A stretch of DNA of 11,315 bases from JAJYKN01 sp045403145 (lineage in GTDB: Bacteria > Nitrospirota > UBA9217): the NCBI GenBank assembly GCA_045403145.1, contig JAXIPA010000258.1, positions 1 through 11,315 of the forward strand, read 5' to 3'. The notes under the pieces were generated by a model. It did not search any database. It saw only the letters and a list, made by a program, of their open reading frames with translations, and had not been told where the DNA came from. Each line of letters opens with the position of its first letter. The first letter of the stretch is position 1. A program made the position numbers and the translations under genes. This document shows, in pieces, positions 5,452-11,315 of this stretch.

Positions 5452-7926
5452 TTGGACGAACGGTACGATTTCAAGAAGGTTGAAGAACGCTGGCAGCGCT
5501 TCTGGCAGGACCAAAAGACCTTCAAGGTGACGGAAGACGCTTCGAAGCCGAAGTACTACTGCCTGGAGATGTTTCCCTATCCTTCGGGCAGGATCCACAT
5601 GGGCCACGTGCGGAACTACGCCATCGGCGACGTGGTCTCACGCTATAAGAGGATGCGCGGGTTCAACGTGCTCCACCCCATGGGCTGGGACTCGTTCGGC
5701 CTTCCTGCGGAGAATGCCGCGATAAAGCACGGGATACATCCCTCGAAGTGGACGCTCGAAAATATCGCCTTCATGCGCGACAAGCAGCTTAAGCGGCTCG
5801 GCCTGTCCTACGACTGGGACCGCGAGGTCACGACCTGCCTCGAGGAGTACTACCGCTGGAACCAGTGGTTTTTTATCAAGATGTACGAGCGGGGCCTGGC
5901 GTACAAGAAGCTCTCGTACGTGAACTGGTGTCCGTCGTGCGCGACGGTTCTCGCGAACGAACAGGTGGAAGACGGCCTGTGCTGGCGCTGCGGCTCGGTC
6001 GTGCAGCACAAGGAACTGGAACAGTGGTTCTTCAAGATAACCGCCTATGCCGAGGAACTCCTCTCGTACTGCGATAAACTCACGGGGTGGCCCGAGCGCG
6101 TTCTCACGATGCAGCGAAACTGGATCGGAAAGTCCGTGGGCGTCGAAGTCGATTTCACGGTCGAAGGCTCCGGTGAAAAACTCACGGTATTCACCACCCG
6201 TCAGGACACGCTTTTCGGTGTGACCTTCATGAGCATCGCTCCCGAGCACCCCCTGCTCGAGTCTCTCATCAGGGGGAGGAGCCAGGCTGACGAAGTGCGC
6301 GCCTTTGTGCAGCGCGTCATGCGCGAGGACAAGGCCGCGCGCACCGACGAGAAACAGGAAAAGGAAGGCATCTTTACCGGGGTCTACGCGGTAAATCCGC
6401 TGAACAACGAAAAGGTGCCGGTCTGGGTCGGCAATTTCGTGCTCATGGAGTACGGCACCGGCGCGATCATGTCCGTGCCTGCTCACGACCAGCGCGATTT
6501 TGAGTTCGCCAGGAAGTTCGGCCTGCCAATCCGCGTCGTAATTCAGAATCCCGAAAAGAGCCTTGTTGCCGAGAATATGCAGCAGGCTTATGTCGAAGAC
6601 GGCATCATGGCGAGTTCGGGTGGCTTCGACGGACTTTCAAATACTGCGGCGAAAGACAGGATAGCCGACCATGTCGAACAGAACAGGTTCGGCAAGCGCA
6701 CGGTGAACTGGCGTCTCCGCGACTGGGGCATTTCGCGCCAGCGCTACTGGGGTACGCCGATCCCCATCATCTACTGCGACAAATGCGGCGCCGTTCCCGT
6801 ATCTGAACGGGATCTGCCGGTTCGGCTGCCGGTCGACGTAGATTTCACCGGCAGAGGGCTGTCACCCCTGGCCGAGTCCGCGTCATTCCGGGAAACGACG
6901 TGCCCGAAGTGCGGGGGAAAGGCGCGGCGCGAGACCGATACGATGGACACCTTCGTGGATTCGTCGTGGTATTTCCTGCGCTATTGCTCGCCAAAGGAAG
7001 ACAAGGCGCCCTTCGATAAAAGTGCCGCAGGCTACTGGATGAGCGTCGACCAGTACATCGGCGGCATCGAACACGCCGTGCTTCATCTGCTGTATGCCCG
7101 GTTCTTCACCAAGGTGATCCGCGACCTCGGTCTGTTCGACGGTGACGAGCCGTTCATGAACCTGCTCACGCAGGGCATGGTGATCAAGGACGGCGCCAAG
7201 ATGAGCAAATCCAAGGGGAACGTGGTCGACCCGGATTTCATCCTCTCGAAGTACGGCACGGACACGGCCCGGCTCTTCTCGCTTTTTGCGGCGCCGCCGG
7301 AGCGCGACCTCGACTGGAGCGACCAGGGGGTGGACGGCGCATACCGGTTCCTGCACCGTGTCTGGGCCATTGTGTATAAACACAGCGAGGCGGTCCAGGG
7401 GGTCAAGCCCGCGGGACCTGCCGCCCGGGGTGACAAGCTCTACCGCAAGACCCATCTCACGATCAAAAAGGTGACCGAGGACATCGAACGCGAGTTCCAT
7501 TTCAACACCGCGATCGCGGCGCTTATGGAGCTGGTGAACGAGATGTACGACTATACGTCGGGCGGGTTCAGCGTTAATAAGCAAGGCCCCGTACTGCGTT
7601 CGGCGATCGACGCGCTCACCCTGCTCATTGCTCCCTTTGCACCTCATTTTGCCGAGGAGCTCTGGGCATCGCTCGGCGGGCAGGGCACGATCGCGAACGC
7701 GACCTGGCCGCAGTACGACCCCGAGGCGATCGTGGCATCGGAGATTACCGTCGTGGTGCAGGTGAACGGAAAGGTCAGAAGCAAGCTCACGCTGCCTGCC
7801 GGGACGTCCGACAAAGACATCGAAGCCGCGGCGCTGGCGGACGCCAAGGTCAGGGAATTCACGAACGGAAAACCGCCGAAGAAGGTCATCGTGGTGCAGG
7901 GAAAACTGGTGAATGTGGTGGTGTAG
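5452..7926 (+). CDS. leuS: Leucyl-tRNA synthetase
   Basis: An 824-residue class I enzyme that charges tRNA-Leu with leucine. The HIGH signature appears as HMGH (49-52) in YPSGRIHMGHVRNY, and KMSKS is at 583-587. The inserted CP1 editing domain (about 225-420) has TTRQDT (248-253) and the conserved Asp in VPAHDQRD (D346), so proofreading looks intact. Two Cys pairs, C160/C163 with C177/C180 and C442/C445 with C484/C487, can form zinc sites. DWG-SRQRYWG-P-P and the tRNA-binding C-terminal domain (VVVQVNGKVR, and the last 50 residues) are present. The start is TTG 5452 (DERYDFKKVEERWQ) because of the strong GGAGGAG. Earlier in-frame starts would add a basic extension unlike the family and overlap the previous gene. 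The length is normal for bacterial LeuRS. Confidence 0.98.
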   Translation: MDERYDFKKVEERWQRFWQDQKTFKVTEDASKPKYYCLEMFPYPSGRIHMGHVRNYAIGDVVSRYKRMRGFNVLHPMGWDSFGLPAENAAIKHGIHPSKWTLENIAFMRDKQLKRLGLSYDWDREVTTCLEEYYRWNQWFFIKMYERGLAYKKLSYVNWCPSCATVLANEQVEDGLCWRCGSVVQHKELEQWFFKITAYAEELLSYCDKLTGWPERVLTMQRNWIGKSVGVEVDFTVEGSGEKLTVFTTRQDTLFGVTFMSIAPEHPLLESLIRGRSQADEVRAFVQRVMREDKAARTDEKQEKEGIFTGVYAVNPLNNEKVPVWVGNFVLMEYGTGAIMSVPAHDQRDFEFARKFGLPIRVVIQNPEKSLVAENMQQAYVEDGIMASSGGFDGLSNTAAKDRIADHVEQNRFGKRTVNWRLRDWGISRQRYWGTPIPIIYCDKCGAVPVSERDLPVRLPVDVDFTGRGLSPLAESASFRETTCPKCGGKARRETDTMDTFVDSSWYFLRYCSPKEDKAPFDKSAAGYWMSVDQYIGGIEHAVLHLLYARFFTKVIRDLGLFDGDEPFMNLLTQGMVIKDGAKMSKSKGNVVDPDFILSKYGTDTARLFSLFAAPPERDLDWSDQGVDGAYRFLHRVWAIVYKHSEAVQGVKPAGPAARGDKLYRKTHLTIKKVTEDIEREFHFNTAIAALMELVNEMYDYTSGGFSVNKQGPVLRSAIDALTLLIAPFAPHFAEELWASLGGQGTIANATWPQYDPEAIVASEITVVVQVNGKVRSKLTLPAGTSDKDIEAAALADAKVREFTNGKPPKKVIVVQGKLVNVVV

Positions 7927-7927
7927 C

Positions 7928-7960
7928 GATTGCGGAATGCGGATTGCGGAATGCGGAATG
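7928..7960 (+). repeat. Short tandem repeat directly after leuS
   Basis: GATTGCGGAATGCG occurs twice in tandem without mismatch (7928-7941, 7942-7955), followed by the partial copy GAATG. It begins 1 nt after the leuS stop. Translated, it would form an unlikely N-terminal extension of lptE. Confidence 0.8.
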
Positions 7961-7975
7961 AAAAGCATAAAACGA

Positions 7976-8021
7976 GGGACGAAAGACGAGGGGCGAGAAA
8001 AGAAGTTTCGTCCGTCGTCCC
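7976..8021 (+). repeat. Imperfect inverted repeat before lptE
   Basis: GGGACGAAAGACGA (7976-7989) faces TCGTCCGTCGTCCC (8008-8021): 12 of 14 positions pair around an 18-nt loop. The right arm ends 1 nt before the GTG chosen as lptE start. The GACGA motif recurs, so this is a low-complexity patch that could fold in the transcript and affect lptE translation. No T-run follows. Confidence 0.6.
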
Positions 8022-8022
8022 C

Positions 8023-8556
8023 GTGAGCGGTCGTCCATCGTCCCAGATCGTTGTTCTGCTCTTTCTGTTAATGGTACTCGCCTCCTGCGGCTACCATTTC
8101 ACGCCCGTGGGCGGGATCGTGCCGGAAGGCGCAAAGACCATTGCCATCCCGGTGTTTTTCAACGGAACCATGGAGCCTAATATCGACATCGAGGTCACCA
8201 AGGCCGTGGTGGATGAGTTCCTGACCGACGGAAGACTCAAGGTCGTGAGCAGGGAAAGCGCTGATCTCGTTCTCACCGGTCGCGTCACGAGGTTCGAGAT
8301 AACGCCCGCCTCGTATACCGCTGAATCCTACGTCCAGTCGTATAACGTCAGCATCGGCGTCAGCCTGACCTTCGTAGACGCCAGGACAGGGAAGGCGCTT
8401 TTGCAGGACCAGGGGGTCGGTTCGGTCTTTATCTCCGGCTACGCGGTCACCATCGGCGACATCTCGGCGACGAAGATCGCCAAAGACGCGGCAATCAAGA
8501 ATGCCAGCAAGAGCCTGGCATCCACAGTACGGAGCAGGGTGCTGGAAGGTTTTTAA
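8023..8556 (+). CDS. lptE: LPS-assembly lipoprotein LptE
   Basis: A 177-residue outer-membrane lipoprotein that plugs and helps assemble the LptD translocon, delivering lipopolysaccharide to the cell surface. A lipoprotein signal with lipobox LASC gives the lipidated Cys at residue 22, followed by GYHFTPVGG, the usual LptE/RlpB beginning after the Cys. Next come TIAIPVFFNGTMEPNIDIEVTKAV, the strand ADLVLTGRVTRFE and a helical end. The start is uncertain. GTG 8023 gives a normal short signal peptide but has no clear Shine-Dalgarno sequence. ATG 7951 or TTG 7930 would add a charged N-terminus made wholly of repeat sequence, which would be odd before a lipoprotein signal. It sits between leuS and holA, as in several related genomes. 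It may depend on translation from leuS. Confidence 0.88.
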   Translation: MSGRPSSQIVVLLFLLMVLASCGYHFTPVGGIVPEGAKTIAIPVFFNGTMEPNIDIEVTKAVVDEFLTDGRLKVVSRESADLVLTGRVTRFEITPASYTAESYVQSYNVSIGVSLTFVDARTGKALLQDQGVGSVFISGYAVTIGDISATKIAKDAAIKNASKSLASTVRSRVLEGF

Positions 8557-8569
8557 CGGATTAAGAAAT

Positions 8570-8609
8570 GGGAATGGAGAATTCCGGTGCGGCCATTCTG
8601 CATTTTCCC
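8570..8609 (+). repeat. Imperfect inverted repeat between lptE and holA
   Basis: GGGAATGGAGAAT (8570-8582) faces ATTCTGCATTTTCCC (8595-8609), pairing with a 2-nt bulge and one mismatch. A further TCCCAAATTTCCC reaches up to the holA ATG (8630). The last motif resembles, in opposite orientation, the GGAAATTGGGA after holA, so the two gaps may hold members of one repeat family. Confidence 0.5.
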
Positions 8610-8629
8610 TTGTCAATCCCAAATTTCCC

Positions 8630-9628
8630 ATGAAATACCAAGATCTCATATCCAGCCTGAAACAGCGCAAGGTCCTACCTCTCTACCTGCTGTACGGCGA
8701 GGAGGAGTTCCTGATTCTGGAGGCGCTCAGCCTCATCATCGATACGGTCGTGGAACCGGGCGCCAGGGACTTTAATTACAATGTCCTCTATTGCCGCGAT
8801 ACCACTGCCGCGGAGATCGTGAACATCGCCCAGACCCTCCCGTTTCTGTCCGAGAAGCGGTTGGTGATCGCCAAGGAAATAGACGCGCTCAAGGCCGCGG
8901 ATATTGAGGAACTTCACCGGTATCTCAACGAACCGTCTCCCAGCACCTGTCTGGTGATGGTCTCGAACCAGGGGAAGTATGAAAAGAAGGCTGTCACCTC
9001 TGCCGTTGAGGCCCACGGCGCCGTTGTCCGGGTTTATCCGCTCCTGGACCGCGAGATCGTCGGCTGGATCGACGGCTGGGTCCGGATGCGGGGCCTGTCC
9101 ATACAGCGGGACGCGGCGCAGTATCTCTGGCAGGCCGTCGGCAACGACCTCCAGAAAATCAAGAACGAGCTCGAAAAGGTGGAAATCCATCTCAAGGGGA
9201 AAAAGGCCGTCACCGTCGACGACATGAAGACCGTGGTGGGTGATTTTCGGGAATACAGCTCTTTCGACCTCGCCGCGGCCCTCGGCCGGAAGGATCGGGA
9301 AAAGGCGTTGCTTATCCTGTCACGGCTGATTCAGGAAGGAGAGGCGCCCGTGGGTCTTTTGGGCTCAATCGCCTGGAATTTCCGGAGACTCCTTCAGGCC
9401 AAGGCCATGGAGGCGGCCGGGTCGGGACCTGATGAGATCACGAAAAAGCTGCGGGTGGTCTTTCATCAGACAGGTTTGTTCAAGGAACAGATGAGGCGTT
9501 ATACCGCGGATGAATTGCGCGAGGCTTTTCCCGTCATGCTGGCAGCGGACCGTGCGCTCAAATCGAGCGGCCTGAACGGAAGGCTGGTTCTGGAGCGGAT
9601 GATCCTGAGGTTGTGCGGGGGGAACTGA
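8630..9628 (+). CDS. holA: DNA polymerase III subunit delta
   Basis: A 332-residue clamp-loader subunit that opens the beta sliding clamp for DNA replication. The N-terminal domain has LPLYLLYGEEEFLILEAL, the beta-clamp-binding and non-canonical AAA+ beginning. The middle has GNDLQKIKNELEKVEIH, a characteristic delta motif. The collar domain has FREYSSFDLAAALGRKDREKAL, LIQEGEAPVGLLGSIAWNFRRL and the final LKSSGLNGRLVLERMILRLC. Length is typical (about 330-345 residues). ATG 8630 (MKYQDLISSLKQRK) gives the usual short lead before the first strand. In-frame upstream sequence as far as 8501 overlaps lptE and the repeat patch, and is not protein-like. The ribosome site is poor because the repeat patch abuts the start, so translation may rely on readthrough from lptE. 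It converges on rpsT. Confidence 0.95.
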   Translation: MKYQDLISSLKQRKVLPLYLLYGEEEFLILEALSLIIDTVVEPGARDFNYNVLYCRDTTAAEIVNIAQTLPFLSEKRLVIAKEIDALKAADIEELHRYLNEPSPSTCLVMVSNQGKYEKKAVTSAVEAHGAVVRVYPLLDREIVGWIDGWVRMRGLSIQRDAAQYLWQAVGNDLQKIKNELEKVEIHLKGKKAVTVDDMKTVVGDFREYSSFDLAAALGRKDREKALLILSRLIQEGEAPVGLLGSIAWNFRRLLQAKAMEAAGSGPDEITKKLRVVFHQTGLFKEQMRRYTADELREAFPVMLAADRALKSSGLNGRLVLERMILRLCGGN

Positions 9629-9631
9629 CAG

Positions 9632-9688
9632 GAAATTGGGAAGATGAGAAGCCGGGATACGCACAACTCATCCCAGCTTCTCAATTTC
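9632..9688. repeat. Hairpin between the convergent holA and rpsT genes, possible shared terminator
   Basis: GAGAAGCCGGGAT (9646-9658) pairs with ATCCCAGCTTCTC (9670-9682) at 12 of 13 positions. Outer arms GAAATTG (9632-9638) and CAATTTC (9682-9688) may extend it. It starts 3 nt after the holA stop and ends 13 nt before the rpsT stop, the right place for a two-way terminator. Neither strand has a proper T-run, so termination is uncertain. It may instead be an intergenic repeat. Confidence 0.55.
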
Positions 9689-9701
9689 TGGACTTCTGTA
9701 T

Positions 9702-9971
9702 TTACGCAACAGTGATCTTGCTGACCTTCGTTGAAAGGCGAGAGATCTTCCGGGAAGCGGTGCTCTTATGCAGGATGCCCTGTGATGCGGCCTTGTCATA
9801 GGCCTTCATAGCCTTGACCAAAGCTTCCTTTGCGGCGTCGGCTTTCTTCTCTGCGGCAGCCTGCTCGACCTTCTTGGTGATGGTCTTGAGCGCTGATTTC
9901 ACCGACTTGTTGATCTCATGCTTCTTTTCGGCCTGCTTCTGCCTTTTGATCACTGATTTGTGGATTGCCAC
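9702..9971 (-). CDS. rpsT: 30S ribosomal protein S20 (bS20)
   Basis: An 89-residue, highly basic helical protein that binds 16S rRNA during early assembly of the small subunit. The beginning MAIHKSVIKRQKQAEK and later NKSVKSALKT, AYDKAASQGILHKSTASRKISRLSTKV are standard S20. The start codon is GTG (9971-9969), preceded 7 nt away by a full AAAGGAGG Shine-Dalgarno sequence, which leaves no doubt about it. Length is normal (about 87-90 residues). It stands alone on the minus strand, convergent with holA and divergent from murJ, with its own strong promoter. Confidence 0.97.
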   Translation of the reverse strand: MAIHKSVIKRQKQAEKKHEINKSVKSALKTITKKVEQAAAEKKADAAKEALVKAMKAYDKAASQGILHKSTASRKISRLSTKVSKITVA

Positions 9972-10005
9972 TTCTTGCCTCCTTTGGGGTTAAAAACAGC
10001 TTATT

Positions 10006-10035
10006 CTTTTAACATAAAGAGGCGCGGAGTGTCAA
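10006..10035 (-). promoter_or_regulatory. Sigma-70 promoter of rpsT
   Basis: On the minus strand a perfect TTGACA (10035-10030) is followed after 18 nt by TAAAAG (10011-10006), with TGT just upstream as an extended -10. Read with a 17-nt spacer the -10 is TTAAAA. The leader would be about 30 nt, ending in AAAGGAGG before the GTG. A consensus -35 suits a highly expressed ribosomal gene. Confidence 0.7.
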
Positions 10036-10111
10036 GAAAAAAAACCTTTTCTTCCCGGCTGTTTTCTGTTAAAGTTACCGCTTATTTCCCCGTTGTTCGA
10101 GGTGAATTGGC

Positions 10112-11315
10112 ATGTCGGAGAAAGTCAAGGTCGCTAAGGCGGCAGGCGTTGTCGGCCTCGCCACCCTCGCCAGCCGGCTGATGGGGTACATCCGGGACAT
10201 GGTCATGTCCTGGGCCTTTGGCACGGGCCTGGCGGCCGACGCCTTCTACGTTGCCTATCGCATTCCGAACCTCCTGCGCGAGCTTCTGGCCGAGGGGTCC
10301 ATGTCCGCGGCCTTCATCCCGGTCTTCACCGAGACGCTCACCAAAGAGTCCAGGGAGAGCGCGCGCCATCTGGCGAATGCCGTTTTTGCCCGCCTGCTGG
10401 TCATTCTCATGGTTCTCACCGTCCTCGGCATCATTTTCGCGCCCTACGTGGTCAAGGTGGTTGCCTGGGGCTGGGCGTACAAGGCCGAGCACGACAAGTA
10501 TGTGCTCGGGGTGACGCTCACGCGGATCATGTTCCCGTACCTCCTGTTCATCGGCCTGGCGGCGCTGGCCATGGGCATGCTCAATTCGCTTCGTTCGTTC
10601 CTCATGCCCGCGCTCTCGCCGGTCATGCTGAACGTGATGACTATTTCCTCCGTTGTCCTGAGCCTGCAGTTCATGCAGGAGCCGATTTTGGGGGTGGCGG
10701 TCGGTATTGTCCTGGGCGGCATGTTCCAGTTTCTGATCCAGGTGCCGGGGCTCAAAAAACAGGGCATGATGGTGCGTCCGCAATTCGCGCCGACCCACCC
10801 CGGCGTTAAAAAGATCGGCACGCTGGCTTTGCCGGTTTTCATAAGCTCCTCGGTGAACCAGCTCAACATCTTCATCGGCACCATCTTCGCGTCCTTTCTC
10901 GCAACGGGCAGCATCACCTACCTGTTCTACGGCATGCGGTTCATCCATTTTCCTCTCGGCATCTTCGGCATCGCCATTGCCACGGCTGTGCTTCCGACCA
11001 TGTCGGCCCAGGCCGCGCGGCGCGAAACGACGGAGTTTCGTGAGACGCTCTCGCTGGGTCTCAGGCTCGTATTCTTCATCATGTTTCCGGCCATGGCCGG
11101 CCTTATCACGCTGCGGGTGCCGATTGTGAACCTGCTTCTGGAGCACGGCCAGTTCGACCGTATCTCCACGCAGGGAACGGCTTCCGCGCTTCTTTTCTAT
11201 GGCGTGGGGCTTTGGGCCTTTGCCGGGGTGCGGATCGTTGCTCAGGCCTTTTACGCCCTCCAGGACACCAGGACGCCTGTCAAGATCGCGGTGGCGGCGC
11301 TTGTTGCGAACATCC
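10112..11315 (+). CDS. murJ: Lipid II flippase MurJ (MviN), 5' part (3' end outside window)
   Basis: The frame stays open from ATG 10112 to the window end: 401 of an expected 510-525 residues. MurJ is an inner-membrane protein of the MOP superfamily that moves lipid II across the membrane for peptidoglycan synthesis. The start region (ASRLMGYIRDM, R22 and R28), ADAFY (D43), NLLRELLAEGSMSAAFIPVF (R56) and YGMRFIHFPLGIFGIAIATAVLP (R276) line up with the charged residues known to matter in E. coli MurJ (R18, R24, D39, R52, R270). Many hydrophobic segments are visible; VPIVNLLLEHGQFD and ALQDTRTPVKIA also fit. GAGGTGA lies 10 nt before the ATG. A weak promoter (TTTTCT-N17-TAAAGT, 10047-10075) may serve it. 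It is divergent from rpsT. Confidence 0.97.
   Translation, partial: MSEKVKVAKAAGVVGLATLASRLMGYIRDMVMSWAFGTGLAADAFYVAYRIPNLLRELLAEGSMSAAFIPVFTETLTKESRESARHLANAVFARLLVILMVLTVLGIIFAPYVVKVVAWGWAYKAEHDKYVLGVTLTRIMFPYLLFIGLAALAMGMLNSLRSFLMPALSPVMLNVMTISSVVLSLQFMQEPILGVAVGIVLGGMFQFLIQVPGLKKQGMMVRPQFAPTHPGVKKIGTLALPVFISSSVNQLNIFIGTIFASFLATGSITYLFYGMRFIHFPLGIFGIAIATAVLPTMSAQAARRETTEFRETLSLGLRLVFFIMFPAMAGLITLRVPIVNLLLEHGQFDRISTQGTASALLFYGVGLWAFAGVRIVAQAFYALQDTRTPVKIAVAALVANI

Noticed and set aside
5638..6486. 282-codon minus-strand frame opposite leuS, and a similar one at 6883-7968
   Set aside because: Both are antisense shadows of the leuS reading frame, with His/Arg-rich products and no recognisable domain.
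10082..11146. 354-codon minus-strand frame opposite murJ
   Set aside because: The plus strand encodes an uninterrupted MurJ with key residues in place. The antisense product is His/Glu/Arg-rich low-complexity sequence, typical of a shadow frame.
1..11315. CRISPR arrays, tRNA or rRNA genes, insertion sequences, phage or defence genes
   Set aside because: None seen on reading both strands. The repeats present are intragenic protein repeats or short intergenic palindromes without regular spacers.

Overview
The window is about 11.3 kb of moderately GC-rich bacterial DNA, dense in housekeeping genes. LptE (lipopolysaccharide transport) and MurJ indicate a diderm, LPS-bearing bacterium. The order leuS, lptE, holA, rpsT, murJ, together with a receiver-PilZ protein and a DUF4124 protein, is what I would expect from Nitrospirota or the former Deltaproteobacteria. 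That placement is an inference from gene order and style, not a database result.

Left edge (1-1852). The 3' end of a secreted or surface repeat protein: three RCC1-type repeats with an exact 150-bp period, then two tandem composite modules (Ig-like plus chitobiase C-terminal-like). The frame stops at 1437. A third module can still be read in another frame just beyond, so the gene looks broken or shortened. About 320 bp without a gene follow (1532-1852), carrying several inverted repeats.

Minus-strand block (1853-3960). der (EngA, ribosome-assembly GTPase) is transcribed leftward and ends at a strong intrinsic terminator (2485-2521). It is followed by a glycine-rich RRM RNA-binding protein gene. 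The stop of that gene overlaps by 10 nt a short gene for ribosomal protein S21 (rpsU, 53 codons, TTG start), which is easy to miss.

Plus-strand block (4061-9628). From a divergent promoter region run, co-directionally: an exported DUF4124 protein, a receiver-PilZ protein (predicted c-di-GMP binder with an imperfect receiver pocket), leuS (TTG start with a strong Shine-Dalgarno sequence), lptE and holA. The gaps are 49-96 bp and the run may be one operon. The gaps after leuS, lptE and holA hold short repeat or inverted-repeat patches that abut or blur the next start codon.

Right edge (9702-11315). rpsT (S20) lies on the minus strand, converging on holA, with a clear promoter shared in a divergent intergenic region with murJ (lipid II flippase). 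murJ runs off the window.

Functionally the window is translation (LeuRS, S20, S21, Der, RRM protein), replication (HolA) and envelope building (LptE, MurJ). I found no CRISPR array, tRNA, rRNA, transposase or phage gene, and no convincing new defence or mobile system. The most interesting points are the overlapping RRM-S21 pair, the frame-broken third module, the structured gene-free stretch and the repeat patches in the operon gaps.
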